Part shown: positions 25,749 through 35,417 of the stretch, one piece after another
Position numbering within the stretch: position 1 is the first letter of the stretch
Layout: each line of letters opens with the position of its first letter
DNA from: Cryobacterium gelidum
Lineage (GTDB): Bacteria; Actinomycetota; Actinomycetes; Actinomycetales; Microbacteriaceae
Reading direction: 5' to 3'
Assembly: GCF_004403985.1 (NCBI RefSeq)
Contig: NZ_SOHL01000028.1
Coordinates: 1-48,446 of the forward strand
DNA length: 48,446 nt
Notes under the pieces: model-generated
What the model was told of the DNA's origin: nothing
The model's database searches: none
Seen by the model: only the letters and a program-made list of their open reading frames with translations
Program-made: the position numbers and the translations under genes

Positions 25749-27245
25749 ATGACTGCTACGGAGATCCTGGAGACGACCAACTCTGGCGTGCTCAAAAACC
25801 TCGAGCCCCGCGAGGTGTTCCGATTTTTCGAGGTGCTCACGAGCATCCCGCGAGGCTCAGGCAATGAGGAGCAGGTCGCCAACTGGATCGTGGATTTCGC
25901 GCATTCCTGTGGGCTCGAGGCGACGAAGGATGATCTGCACTGCGTTCTCGTTCGTAAGCCCGGTCAGGGAGGCCTCGAGAACGCAGCGCCGCTGATCCTG
26001 CACGGCCACCTCGATATGGTCTGCGAGAAGGCAGAGGGCGTCGAGTTCGACTTCCTGAACCAACCGTTGAGCCTCGTGGTCGACGGCGAGTACATCTCGG
26101 CGACAGGAACGTCTCTGGGGGCGGACAACGGAATCGGCGTGTCCTACATTCTCGCGCTGCTGGAATCGAAGGACATCCCGCATCCGCCGCTGGAGGCAGT
26201 GCTCACAGCCATGGAGGAGAAGGGGAAGGTGGGAGCCGGACAGTTCGACGTTTCACAACTCTCTGGGCGTCGCATGATCGACTTCAACTGGATCACCGAC
26301 GCAGAGATCCTCGCGGGTTGCAGCGGGGACGTGACGTTCACGGTTGACGTCCCGGGCGAGTTCGAGTCAACACCGGATGCCTTGACCAGTGCGCGTTCGC
26401 TTGAGGTGCGCGGGCTCAATGGCGGTCACTGCGAATTCGACATTCAGCTGGAGCGCGCGAACGCCCTGCAGGTGCTGGCCCGCGCGGTCCACAGGCTCGC
26501 GGGTGCGCACGAGGTGCGCATTGCCAATCCTCTCGGAGGCGCTCAAAATAGCGCTATCCCGGCCGATGCATCCGCTGTCATCGTTTTCAATGACATGGAC
26601 GCGGATTCGGTCGAGGCTCTCATCGCCGAGCTAGATAAAGAACTCAAGAGTGAGTACCAGATTTCTGACCCCGCGATTCGGGTCGAGCTCAAGGATGCAC
26701 GGCGTCCCGATGCTGCGTTTTCGCGTGCCGCCGGGCTCCGGCTCATGTCAATCTTGCGCCTGATCCCCCAGGGGGTGATCAGTTGGAACCTGCACGTCCC
26801 CGGTCGCGTCGAGACGTCGAACAACGTCGGAACGGTGCGGTCGACGCCTGAGGGTGCACGTGTGATGTCGACGGTCACGTCGGCCCTCACCTCGCGCAAG
26901 CACGAGCTGATCGAACGCGTACAGGCGCTCGTGGCGCTCGCCGGTGGTGGTGTCGTGTGCGAGCTCTACGGCCTCGACGCGCCGGAGTTCCCGTATCGTC
27001 CTCAATCTCACCTCCTGGCTACGGCATCCGAGGCCTACCGTGACGTGCTCGGCAAGGAGCCCAACGTCGAGGTGTCTCAGTGCTCGCTCGAGCTCGGTAT
27101 GTTCAGCCGGCGAGTGCCGGTCACCGACATCATCTCGATCGGCACCGAACTTCAGGCTCTGCATTCCTCTGCGGAGCGGGTGAATCACAAGTCCGTGGAA
27201 CGCGTCTGGCCGCTGATCAAGACGGTTGTGTCGCGGCTGGGATAG
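25749..27245 (+). CDS. pepD: aminoacyl-histidine dipeptidase family metallopeptidase (PepD, M20C)
   Basis: 498 residues, close to the usual 480-490. Metal-site blocks are LHGHLDMVCEKAEG, GADNGIG, TAMEEKGKVGA with the catalytic Glu pair, GLNGGHCEFDI and the C-terminal HSSAERVNHKSVERVWPL. PepD enzymes cut Xaa-His and other dipeptides in the cytosol using two zinc ions. The RBS GAGAGGG precedes ATG 25749, 19 bases after the second permease, so it looks like the last gene of the importer operon. A peptidase is unusual behind a sugar-type importer and hints that the ligand may contain an amide or peptide bond. That is inference; it might simply be an adjacent housekeeping gene. Confidence 0.88.
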   Translation: MTATEILETTNSGVLKNLEPREVFRFFEVLTSIPRGSGNEEQVANWIVDFAHSCGLEATKDDLHCVLVRKPGQGGLENAAPLILHGHLDMVCEKAEGVEFDFLNQPLSLVVDGEYISATGTSLGADNGIGVSYILALLESKDIPHPPLEAVLTAMEEKGKVGAGQFDVSQLSGRRMIDFNWITDAEILAGCSGDVTFTVDVPGEFESTPDALTSARSLEVRGLNGGHCEFDIQLERANALQVLARAVHRLAGAHEVRIANPLGGAQNSAIPADASAVIVFNDMDADSVEALIAELDKELKSEYQISDPAIRVELKDARRPDAAFSRAAGLRLMSILRLIPQGVISWNLHVPGRVETSNNVGTVRSTPEGARVMSTVTSALTSRKHELIERVQALVALAGGGVVCELYGLDAPEFPYRPQSHLLATASEAYRDVLGKEPNVEVSQCSLELGMFSRRVPVTDIISIGTELQALHSSAERVNHKSVERVWPLIKTVVSRLG

Positions 27246-27392
27246 GCACGGGCGGTCCAGGGGCAACGAGGTTGCGGGCGATTCCCGCCTGTCACACAGA
27301 GAACGCGATTCTGCGACTCGAAGGTGATTCAGGGCGGCCGACCGATTTGACCTCGACGATCGGGTTGTGAAGACGGAGGACTGTAGACGCAT

Positions 27393-27411
27393 GTAGGTTA
27401 TCCTTACCTAA
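27393..27411 (+). promoter_or_regulatory. DtxR/IdeR-like iron box
   Basis: GTAGGTTATCCTTACCTAA matches the 19-base DtxR/IdeR consensus TTAGGTTAGGCTAACCTAA at 15 positions, with both TAGGT/ACCTA arms intact. It sits 31 bases before the GTG start of the adenylation/acyltransferase fusion, so that gene is probably repressed when iron is plentiful. Confidence 0.65.
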
Positions 27412-27442
27412 CAAGCTTCCACGTATCGTTCGAAAGTGTTCC

Positions 27443-30097
27443 GTGTTCCAGACCATACCCGCTCCACGACTAAGGCTCCTCAGTGGCGCAGACGAGGACG
27501 TCGCCTTCGTCACTGACAGTGAAACTGTCAGCTATGCCCAGGTGGCCCGGCTGGCCGCTGCACGTCGACACGAGCTGGGTAGTGTCCGGCGACTGGTGAT
27601 GCTGGAGGCGACCAACGCCGTCGAGTCGATCGTCACGTACCTTGCAGCGTTGGAAGGCGGACACCCCGTACTTCTAGTCCCGCCGGGTGACGACGAAGCA
27701 TCGCGGACTCTTCGCGCGTCGCTCGCTGACCGGTTCAATCCTGATGTCCTTTTTGCCGGCAGCGGGGGTGACGCGGCTCTGCGGGAGATACGGCCCGGCT
27801 CCGCGCACAGCTTCGCTGATGACCTCGCTCTGCTGGTGAGCACGTCCGGGTCGACCGGGACGCCCAAGCTCGTGCGTTTATCGCGACAAAACGTGTTGAG
27901 CAACGCACACGCCATAGCGTCGTATCTGCGTCTCACCCCCGCTGACCGGGCAGTGACCACGCTCCCATGGCATTACTGTTACGGGCTCTCCGTGTTGAAC
28001 AGTCATCTCGTGGCGGGAGCGAGCGTTGTCCTCACTGAACGGTCGGTAGCCGACGCGGCGTTCTGGGACGAGGCCGCGACGCACCGGATCACCTCCTTAG
28101 CTGGCGTCCCGTATACCTTCGAGCTTCTTGAGGCGGGCCAGTTCACTGATCGGTTGCCCGCGAGCATCCGCTACCTCACCCAAGCCGGTGGGCGCCTCGC
28201 CCCCGACGCGGTGCGCCGCTTTGCGCGCCTCGGGGAACGTCGCGGATTCCAATTCTTTGTTATGTACGGGCAGACAGAGGCAACCGCGCGCATGGCGTAC
28301 GTCCCCGCGGAGTTCGCCTCCCATTTCGCTGGCACAATCGGCCGCGCCATTCCGGGCGGTCGCCTACGCATCGATGCTGCGCCGGGAACGGATGTCGGCG
28401 AGCTGGTCTACCAGGGCCCCAACGTCATGCTCGGTTACGCAGAAACACCCGCAGACTTCGCCCTCGGGCGCACCGTCCACGAGCTTCGCACCGGCGATCT
28501 TGCCCGGCACCGCGACGACGGCATGTTCGAGGTCGTGGGCCGGCTGAACCGATTTGTGAAGGTGTACGGACTCCGGGTCGACCTCGATTCCGTTCAACGC
28601 ACCCTTAACCAGGAGGGATTCGAAGCTCGTACCGCGAGCACCGGAGAAGACGTGCTCGTATTCGTCCGAGCGGCCCGCTTCGTTGACCGCGCACGAACCC
28701 GGGCCGCTGCACTACTCGGCATTCCCGCTCACGCGATACGTGTCTACTCGATCAGTGAGTTTCCGCATACGGTCACTGGCAAGCCCGATTTTGCCGCGCT
28801 CGTGCGTTACGCCGAAATGATTGACGCTCAAAAGGCATCGATAGGGGTGAACGACGGGCCGGGCACAACCGCCGACATGATTCGTGACCTGTTCATCGCG
28901 TTTCTCGAGCGACCCGATGCCACGATCAACGACTCGTTCGCCGGGCTTGGTGGGGATTCGTTGAGCTACGTTGAGGTGACCCTGCGGCTGGAAGATTTGC
29001 TCGGGGCCCTGCCGCGGAATTGGCCCATCCAATCGGCTCAGACCCTCGCTTCCTTGGCCGAAGGATCTTCCCCACCTACTGATCGCACTGCTGCGGGCGA
29101 ATCGGAGAAACGAAAAGCGACGGCAGGCAGGGGATGGTGGGGCCGTTTTCCCCGAGTAGAGACTCCGGCCGTACTGCGCGCTGTGGCTATCGTGCTGATC
29201 GTTGCCACCCATGCCGACCTGATCACACTGAAGGGCGGCGCTCATCTGCTGCTCGCCGTCGCCGGGTACAACCTTGCCAGGTTCCAGCTTGCCAACGTGG
29301 CGGGTGCGACGCGCGTTCGCCGCCTGTTCACGAGCGCAGCCCAAATCGCGGTCCCGGCCGCGCTGTGGATCGGTGCCGTCGCGGTGTTCACCGGCAAGTA
29401 CACCTGGACCACCACTTTGTTGGTCAACAACATTGTTCCCGGCGACGGTGGCTGGAACGAGCAATGGCAATTCTGGTTCCTCGAAGCCGCCGTCTGGACG
29501 ATACTCGGCTTGGCGGCCTTGTTCCTCATTCGCCCAATCGATCGTCTTGAGCGCCGACATCCATGGATGTTTTCCGTTGCCCTCTTTGTGGCGGCGGTCA
29601 CGCTCCGGTTCGCCCTCGTGGGGATTGAAGCTGAAGGTGTTGAACGCTACGCCGTGATCACTGTGCTGTGGTCTCTCGTGCTCGGGTGGGTCATCGCCCG
29701 GGCCGACAGCCGGGGAAAGCGACTGGCAGTGTCCGTGGCGGCGATCGTCGCCACGGCCGGTTTCTTCGGGGATCCAGCGCGCGAAGCGGTGGTAGTGGGC
29801 GGAATACTGTTATTGATCTGGGTACAGCAGCTGCGAATACACCGGGCCCTCGTGCCGGCCGTGCGACTTCTGGCTAGCGCATCCCTGTTCATATACCTCA
29901 CCCATTGGGTCGTCTACCCGGCTTGGGAGACCAGCGCTCCCTGGTTCGGGACGGTCTTGTCACTCGCCATCGGAGTTGCGGCGTGGTACCTGTATCGCCT
30001 GGGCGGCCGAGCGCTGAACCATTCTGTCCCCACTGGTATCAGGGGCCAGAAGTTTGCTTTGTCACGCCGCGCCGAATCGCCACATGCAACCGACTGA
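27443..30097 (+). CDS. adenylation-carrier-membrane acyltransferase fusion, probably iron-regulated
   Basis: 884 residues from GTG 27443. Residues 1 to about 460 form an AMP-forming adenylation domain: P-loop STSGSTGTPK, VMYGQTEATARM, ELRTGDLARHRDDG and the lysine-containing TVTGKPDFA. About 475-540 is a carrier domain with Ser506 in GGDSLSY as phosphopantetheine site. A linker follows, then from about 575 an acyltransferase-3 membrane domain of many spans (LRAVAIVLIVATHADL, then a SASLFIYLTHW block). It would activate a carboxylic acid, load it on its own carrier and pass it to an acceptor at the membrane. The iron box suggests a siderophore-related or iron-starvation product. No other NRPS gene is in the window. 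The acid and acceptor are unknown. Confidence 0.85.
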   Translation: MFQTIPAPRLRLLSGADEDVAFVTDSETVSYAQVARLAAARRHELGSVRRLVMLEATNAVESIVTYLAALEGGHPVLLVPPGDDEASRTLRASLADRFNPDVLFAGSGGDAALREIRPGSAHSFADDLALLVSTSGSTGTPKLVRLSRQNVLSNAHAIASYLRLTPADRAVTTLPWHYCYGLSVLNSHLVAGASVVLTERSVADAAFWDEAATHRITSLAGVPYTFELLEAGQFTDRLPASIRYLTQAGGRLAPDAVRRFARLGERRGFQFFVMYGQTEATARMAYVPAEFASHFAGTIGRAIPGGRLRIDAAPGTDVGELVYQGPNVMLGYAETPADFALGRTVHELRTGDLARHRDDGMFEVVGRLNRFVKVYGLRVDLDSVQRTLNQEGFEARTASTGEDVLVFVRAARFVDRARTRAAALLGIPAHAIRVYSISEFPHTVTGKPDFAALVRYAEMIDAQKASIGVNDGPGTTADMIRDLFIAFLERPDATINDSFAGLGGDSLSYVEVTLRLEDLLGALPRNWPIQSAQTLASLAEGSSPPTDRTAAGESEKRKATAGRGWWGRFPRVETPAVLRAVAIVLIVATHADLITLKGGAHLLLAVAGYNLARFQLANVAGATRVRRLFTSAAQIAVPAALWIGAVAVFTGKYTWTTTLLVNNIVPGDGGWNEQWQFWFLEAAVWTILGLAALFLIRPIDRLERRHPWMFSVALFVAAVTLRFALVGIEAEGVERYAVITVLWSLVLGWVIARADSRGKRLAVSVAAIVATAGFFGDPAREAVVVGGILLLIWVQQLRIHRALVPAVRLLASASLFIYLTHWVVYPAWETSAPWFGTVLSLAIGVAAWYLYRLGGRALNHSVPTGIRGQKFALSRRAESPHATD

Positions 30098-30581
30098 AAT
30101 GCCACCACATGCCGGTGCGGGACGACGCCACAATTACTGGCGATGACACCAACCCTGGCGTCACGTCCCGCTGGGTGACGGCGTTTTTCCACACCGTCCG
30201 GATCAGCGGTTCCAATTCGGGAGGCGCCGAAAGTGCGGTGGAAACACTCGACTCTGCCGTTCGTCTGTGAACAGTGGGGGAGCGTCCTATCGACCTCGAT
30301 GTTCAAGTCGCGACAGGTGTCGTGCCTAATGTAATTCGTAGGCTGAGCCGATATCGAAGACAACCGTGCGGTGACGTCGAAGCGAAGACAGCGATCAAAG
30401 ACGCCGTAGTGCTGTCTCGCCGTTTAGCAAGGCCAGGCGCGCGCCGGCGCACCCGGCCTCGCCAATTTTCTGACCCGAATCATGGACAATTGACCTGCGG
30501 GTCGATGCCGACGTGGAAGCATTCGTCGGCGTTTTTCGGCCACGCTCTCCGCTTTCGTCGCTCTAGAAAGGTCACTCAAGG
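30098..30581. other. gene-poor stretch with a transposase remnant
   Basis: Apart from the integrase-core remnant on the minus strand (30232-30363) no credible gene is seen. The right end must carry the promoter of the aldo/keto reductase; GAAAGG at about 30565 is a possible distal RBS. Confidence 0.5.
30232..30363 (-). pseudogene. IS481/IS3-like transposase remnant
   Basis: The translated minus strand contains LPHCSQTNGRVECFHRT, which matches the PQTNGKxERFHRT signature around the catalytic Glu of DDE integrase-type transposases (IS481/IS3 groups). Sequence on both sides does not continue the family in any frame, so only about 40 codons of an old insertion remain. It lies just past the end of the fusion gene. 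Confidence 0.55.
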
Positions 30582-31601
30582 ATGAAGTACACCACCCTCG
30601 GACGCTCCGGGCTCGCCGTTTCCTCGCTCGCGTTGGGAACGATGACTTTTGGCGCCGAAACTGACGCTGAGCAGGCGCATGCCCAGCTGGATCAGTACAC
30701 GGAGGCCGGCGGCACCATGCTGGAGACCGCCGATGTGTACAGCGGTGGACAGTCGGAGGAGATCGTTGGTGAATGGCTGCGCGGCCAAAGTGCTGTCGCG
30801 CGGGACCGGCTCGTGATTGCGGGCAAGGGGCGGTTTTCCGTCGGCGTGGACCCGCGCGATTCCGGCACGTCGCGCCGGCACCTGCGGCGCGCGCTCGACG
30901 GCACGTTGCGGCGGCTGGGCGTCGACCACATCGACCTGTATCAGGTGCATTCGTGGGACCCCCTCACCCCGCTTGATGAGACCCTTGGGTTTCTTGAATT
31001 TGCGGTTCAGTCGGGCAAAATTAGTTACGCCGGCCTCTCAAACTTCCTTGGCTGGCAGATTGCTCAGGCAGCGTCGGCCGCTCGCGGTCGGTTCCCGCTC
31101 ATCTCAATGCAGCCGCAATACAATCTGCTGGCGCGCGAGGTGGAGTGGGAAATCTTGCCTGCCTGCGAGGCCAACGGCCTAGGAGTGCTCCCGTGGTCGC
31201 CCCTCGGTGGCGGCTGGCTGGCTGGCAAGTACTCACAGCACCAGCGCCCCTCCGGCGCGACTCGCTTGGGCGAGGATCCCCAGCGCGGCGTCGAGGCCTA
31301 CGACCTGCGCTCCGCCCAAACGAGGACGTGGCGTGTACTCGAGGCGCTGCAAGGTCTGGCTGACGCTCACAGTCAGTCGATGTCGCGTATCGCACTCGCC
31401 TGGGTGAGCGCGCAACCGGCAGTCAGCTCGGTCATTCTCGGCGCACGCACCACCGAGCAGCTTGCCGACAACCTCGGCAGCGTCGACGTCGCGCTCACCG
31501 CAGTGGACCTTGCAAAGCTCAACACAGCAAGCGACCCGGAGCCCTCGGCGTGGCCGTACGGCGAAGCGGGACGCGATCAGCGCTCCCGCGTGCTCGACTA
31601 G
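30582..31601 (+). CDS. aldo/keto reductase
   Basis: 339 residues of the (beta/alpha)8 AKR family, MocA/Tas-like branch. It opens with YTTLGRSGLAVSSLALGTMTFG. The catalytic tetrad is Asp and Tyr in ETADVYSGG, Lys in VIAGKGRF and His in DLYQVHSWD. SSVILGARTTEQLADNL is the NADPH-binding block near the C terminus. It reduces aldehydes or ketones with NADPH in the cytosol; the substrate cannot be set from sequence. AAGG lies unusually close to ATG 30582, with GAAAGG further upstream. Flanking remnants suggest it is a surviving intact gene in a decaying segment. Confidence 0.9.
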   Translation: MKYTTLGRSGLAVSSLALGTMTFGAETDAEQAHAQLDQYTEAGGTMLETADVYSGGQSEEIVGEWLRGQSAVARDRLVIAGKGRFSVGVDPRDSGTSRRHLRRALDGTLRRLGVDHIDLYQVHSWDPLTPLDETLGFLEFAVQSGKISYAGLSNFLGWQIAQAASAARGRFPLISMQPQYNLLAREVEWEILPACEANGLGVLPWSPLGGGWLAGKYSQHQRPSGATRLGEDPQRGVEAYDLRSAQTRTWRVLEALQGLADAHSQSMSRIALAWVSAQPAVSSVILGARTTEQLADNLGSVDVALTAVDLAKLNTASDPEPSAWPYGEAGRDQRSRVLD

Positions 31602-31607
31602 GTATAG

Positions 31608-31868
31608 AAGCCGGCAATCGGCTGGCTAGTTCAGTCGTCGGGCCACTACGCTCCTCTTGCCGCAAGTACCACGGCCTGTCTTGGTTTACTCAGCCGTGTC
31701 ATGGCCGTCCTCCTCGGCTGGAGAATCACCGGGGAGGACCTCACCCCAATGTGGATGGCCGGGATCGTCATCGCCGTAGGTGCAATCTCCGCCGGCATAA
31801 TTTTCAGACCCGCACGGACCGCCGTGCTTCAAAAGGACTCACCGGGGAGCCTGTCAGTTGGGTGGTGA
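31608..31868 (+). pseudogene. EamA/DMT transporter, C-terminal remnant
   Basis: An open frame without a proper start contains APLAASTTACLGLLS, then VMAVLLGWRITGEDLTPMWM and AGIVIAVGAISAGIIF. This is the last two helices of the drug/metabolite transporter (EamA) fold, which normally has about 300 residues; only about 86 codons remain. It begins right behind the aldo/keto reductase stop, so a deletion or recombination joined the two. Confidence 0.6.
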
Positions 31869-31895
31869 GCTCGCGGGCGAAGCAGGGGCAAGTTC

Positions 31896-32237
31896 TCAGG
31901 TGCCCGGGCCGCCCGGATCGGGCAATCGTTGATGACGTGCAGCCTTGTGGTGCCCGAGCATCCAGCCGGCACCGAATGCGAGCATCGCCAACCCGATGAC
32001 GAACAGCACGATCCCGATCTGACTGTGTGGCGAGAGCAGTACACCTGGCGGGATGAATACCGAGTTGCTTAGCGGCGCATAGGCGAACCAGCCGAAGCTC
32101 GCTGGGCCGCTCGGCAGTAGAAGGAGCACGAGTCCGATGACGGCTGCCACGGCGCCGAGAACGACCATGCATAAGCGCATCCGACGCGAGAGGTTTGATC
32201 TGGAACCCCCGCTTTGCCCAGCTTGTATCTCGCCCAT
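31896..32237 (-). CDS. small two-span membrane protein, unknown function
   Basis: 113 residues. After a 20-residue polar, basic start there is one hydrophobic segment (LCMVVLGAVAAVIGLVLLLL), a short external loop with SFGWFAYAPL and PPGVLL, and a second span (QIGIVLFVIGLAMLAFGAGW), ending in a His/Lys/Pro tail. Similar short two-helix proteins are common in actinobacteria without a known role. I do not recognise a named family. It lies alone between two remnants, and no strong RBS is visible. Confidence 0.6.
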   Translation of the reverse strand: MGEIQAGQSGGSRSNLSRRMRLCMVVLGAVAAVIGLVLLLLPSGPASFGWFAYAPLSNSVFIPPGVLLSPHSQIGIVLFVIGLAMLAFGAGWMLGHHKAARHQRLPDPGGPGT

Positions 32238-32673
32238 GTGGCCATGCTAGGTGACCCACCGATTTCACGAGATGAAAGTGTTCGCAGAGAATTCATCTTT
32301 CGGGCTGAGATTCCTGCGATCAGCGAGTCGGCGGAGGAAGGAGATTTCCCGTTATCGCGCACAGCTGGAATCGGGCGACCGTGCTGTGAATTCCGAGGGA
32401 TGCACCGCCAAGTGCGACAAGTGGTAGCGACTGGGCTGTCCCGTGCGACACGATGTCGGAAATTCCTCGCGGCCCGAAGCTCAACGAGTCGCCAACCAAG
32501 CCGACCCCGAGGACCAAGGAAGTACTGAAACGTCCCTCGCTTTGCCCTCCTTTTTTCCGTGAATGGATTCGGGGGCAAGGCGGAGCCCCGCCCGCCCCGG
32601 GGGAATTTTCCCGCCGCTGCTGAATTCTTCGAGGCGTGCGCGGTTCAAGCTGCAAGAGTTTCGGCGTTCGCCA
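32238..32673. other. gene-poor stretch
   Basis: No frame resembles a known protein. The stretch separates the small membrane protein from the 3' end of the TetR remnant. Confidence 0.5.
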
Positions 32674-33009
32674 TCAACCGGTGATCTGCCCAGGGTTCGG
32701 CGTGTTCGTCTCTGCGTCGATGAGGATTTCGGCGGCGCGACGGGCGTGTTGTGCGGCGGCGCTGTCTCCGCTGATTGCGGCGGTCGTTTGGGCTCCCTCG
32801 GCGCGGATCGCCAGTTGCGTGGCGAGGTCCGGTGTTCCGCCGGCTTCGGCGGAGAGGTTGGCCACGTACTTTTGGAAGGATATTTTGTGGGCGCGAGCCA
32901 CGTCGGCAACCTTCGGCGATACGGCCCCCAGTTCGCCGAAGGCATTGATGTATCCGCAACCATGGAACGTACGGGTATCGAACCAGTCGAGTAGGTAGTC
33001 GTAGATCAG
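32674..33009 (-). pseudogene. TetR/AcrR regulator, C-terminal remnant
   Basis: The minus-strand frame from about 33009 to the TGA at 32674-32676 reads DWFDTRTFHGCGYINAFGEL, then DVARAHKISFQKYVANLSAE, then QLAIRAEGAQTTAAISGD and AAQHARRAAEILID. This is the ligand-binding half of a TetR regulator. A stop codon (33010-33012) and unrelated sequence replace the N-terminal helix-turn-helix, so DNA binding is lost. The broken alpha/beta hydrolase starts 66 bases away on the other strand, also without its N terminus; the two look like a former divergent regulator/target pair. Confidence 0.65.
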
Positions 33010-33075
33010 CTAACAGTCGGGCGACCGGGGATCTGGCTCTGGCGACGGCTCCGGCGACGCCGTCGGTCCAGAGCG

Positions 33076-33819
<744 letters not shown>

Positions 33820-33835
33820 TTGACCCAACTAGACG

Positions 33836-33860
33836 GCGGCCCGGCTATGCCGGGCCGCCC
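33836..33860 (+). terminator. perfect hairpin after the hydrolase remnant
   Basis: GGCGGCCCGGC (33836-33846) pairs perfectly with GCCGGGCCGCC (33850-33860) around TAT, 16 bases past the hydrolase stop. A strong terminator-type stem without a T tract. Confidence 0.65.
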
Positions 33861-34149
33861 CAGAATAATCGTGGTTTCGCGAGTACTGCACGCGGGCGAT
33901 CTGCGCAGCGCGCAGCGCGGCCTCATGAACAAACAGTAGTCACCGCGCTGCGCGCGGATTTCATTGAGCGGTGGCAGCAAATTGTCGATGATGCGTCCTT
34001 CGATATCGCATCGAGCACCCAGGCCGCTCTTCGCCGAAAGGCCCACGTCGAGGGGCATTGACGTTGCCACGGGCGGGAAGCTGACAGGGTAAAACGATGC
34101 GAGAGCATTTCGCATGAAATCCCCGCGCCCCTGCCGGACATGCCTCAGT
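33861..34149. other. upstream region of the sigma factor gene
   Basis: About 290 bases with no credible gene. It must carry the sigma gene's promoter, but I could not read a convincing -35/-10 pair. Confidence 0.45.
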
Positions 34150-34725
34150 ATGAGAGTTGTGACCGACACCGAGCGCGAGAAGCGGATGCGCAACCTCGTC
34201 GTGCTCGTCGCCGACCCTGTGCGCCGCTACCTGTACCGCCGCACCGACGCTGCGACGGCCGATGACGTGATCGGCGACACCCTGCTGGTGTGCTGGCGCC
34301 GCCTCGACGAGGTGCCCGACGACGCCCTCCCCTGGGCGATCGTCGTCGCTCGACAGTGCCTCAGCAACGCCCGACGCGCTGAGCGTCGTCGCACCCGTCT
34401 CATCGGCCGCATCATCGCCATCGACCCGCCGCCGGTCGCTGCGGATGAGAATGCCGCAGCATCCACTGTCGATGGCACCGCCGAGGCGGCCCGCGTGACC
34501 ACAGCCTTGGCCGGCCTGCGTCGAAACGACGCCGAGATACTGCGGCTGTGGGCGTGGGACGAGTTGAAGAGCCCGCAGATTGCCGTTGTGCTCGGCATCA
34601 GCGCGAACGCAGCGGCGATCCGCCTTCACCGTGCGAAGGTGCGGCTCAAACAGGAGCTACTGAAATCCGGCATCCCGACCGGACATGTAACTCACGACGA
34701 AGGGAGCGAAGATGCACGACGATGA
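34150..34725 (+). CDS. ECF-type RNA polymerase sigma factor
   Basis: 191 residues from ATG 34150. Region 2 is in DPVRRYLYRRTDAATADDVI through TLLVCWRRLDEVP and DALPWAIVVARQCLSNARRA. Region 4 is in LAGLRRNDAEILRLWAWDEL followed by IAVVLGISANAAAIRLHRAK. The linker is short, and regions 1 and 3 are absent, as in ECF sigma factors. It directs RNA polymerase to a stress or envelope regulon. The downstream gene overlaps by 14 bases and encodes a single-span membrane protein, the usual place of an anti-sigma factor. An in-frame start at 34114 is possible but has no RBS. Confidence 0.87.
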   Translation: MRVVTDTEREKRMRNLVVLVADPVRRYLYRRTDAATADDVIGDTLLVCWRRLDEVPDDALPWAIVVARQCLSNARRAERRRTRLIGRIIAIDPPPVAADENAAASTVDGTAEAARVTTALAGLRRNDAEILRLWAWDELKSPQIAVVLGISANAAAIRLHRAKVRLKQELLKSGIPTGHVTHDEGSEDARR

Positions 34726-35320
34726 CCGTGCACTGCGCGATCGGCTGCGCGCCGCCGATCCGGCCCGTGCGCTGCCCCCTGCCTCGCCGACGTGGCTCGA
34801 CCACAGAATGGAGCAGATCATGACCAATCAGTCCGCTACCACCACGACCCGCACCCCCGAGGCGCCGCGAGGCACCTTCCGACGGTGGATGCCGATGGTC
34901 GGTATCGCCGCCGGCCTCGCCATCGCCGCTGCAATCGTCGCGCCCCTCGTCCTCGGCGGCCCGGAACCCACCGTCGAGGCGCTGCAACCTCCCATGGGCG
35001 ACGGCCTCGCGAGTGGCAGCTGCGCCGCGCTCGAGCCGGCGACCGTCGCAGCGCAGGAGCAGGCGTTCGCCGCGACGGTGCTGCCGACCCAAGGTGACAC
35101 CGTGTTGCTGGAGGTCACGGAGCGTTTCGCCGGCGACGTCGCCGACCGCGTGGAGGTCGCGCAGGGCGACGCGATGACCTCCGACTCCTCGGGCGTGCTC
35201 TTCACGGTCGGCCAGAGCTACCTCATCAGTGCAGTCAATGGAACGATCACCGGCTGCGGCGTCACCGGGGCCGACAGTGCCGAGCTTCGCGCGGTCTACG
35301 ACGCAGCGTTCCCCGGCTGA
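34712..35320 (+). CDS. probable membrane anti-sigma partner
   Basis: 202 residues. The N-terminal 58 residues are charged and cytoplasmic in character (DDDRALRDRLRAADPARALP), followed by one membrane span (about 60-83, MPMVGIAAGLAIAAAIVAPL) and an external domain of about 115 residues containing two Cys (SGSCAALEP and ITGCGVTG) that could form a disulfide. No HxxxCxxC zinc motif of ZAS anti-sigma factors is visible. The 14-base overlap with the sigma gene supports a sigma-binding role; the assignment is from context. RBS GAAGGGAGC precedes ATG 34712. Confidence 0.7.
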   Translation: MHDDDRALRDRLRAADPARALPPASPTWLDHRMEQIMTNQSATTTTRTPEAPRGTFRRWMPMVGIAAGLAIAAAIVAPLVLGGPEPTVEALQPPMGDGLASGSCAALEPATVAAQEQAFAATVLPTQGDTVLLEVTERFAGDVADRVEVAQGDAMTSDSSGVLFTVGQSYLISAVNGTITGCGVTGADSAELRAVYDAAFPG

Positions 35321-35378
35321 TCGAGGCCCGCGAGAGCGGCTGGCGGGAACAGTGCGTGGAATCGTCCCAACTGGTCTC

Positions 35379-35417
35379 GGAACGCCACGGTGGTCGGGGC
35401 GACCGCTGTGGCGTTCC
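35379..35417 (+). terminator. 18-base-pair hairpin after the sigma/anti-sigma pair
   Basis: 35379-35396 (GGAACGCCACGGTGGTCG) pairs with 35400-35417 around GGG, with two non-Watson-Crick positions. It is a likely end of the sigma operon. Confidence 0.65.
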
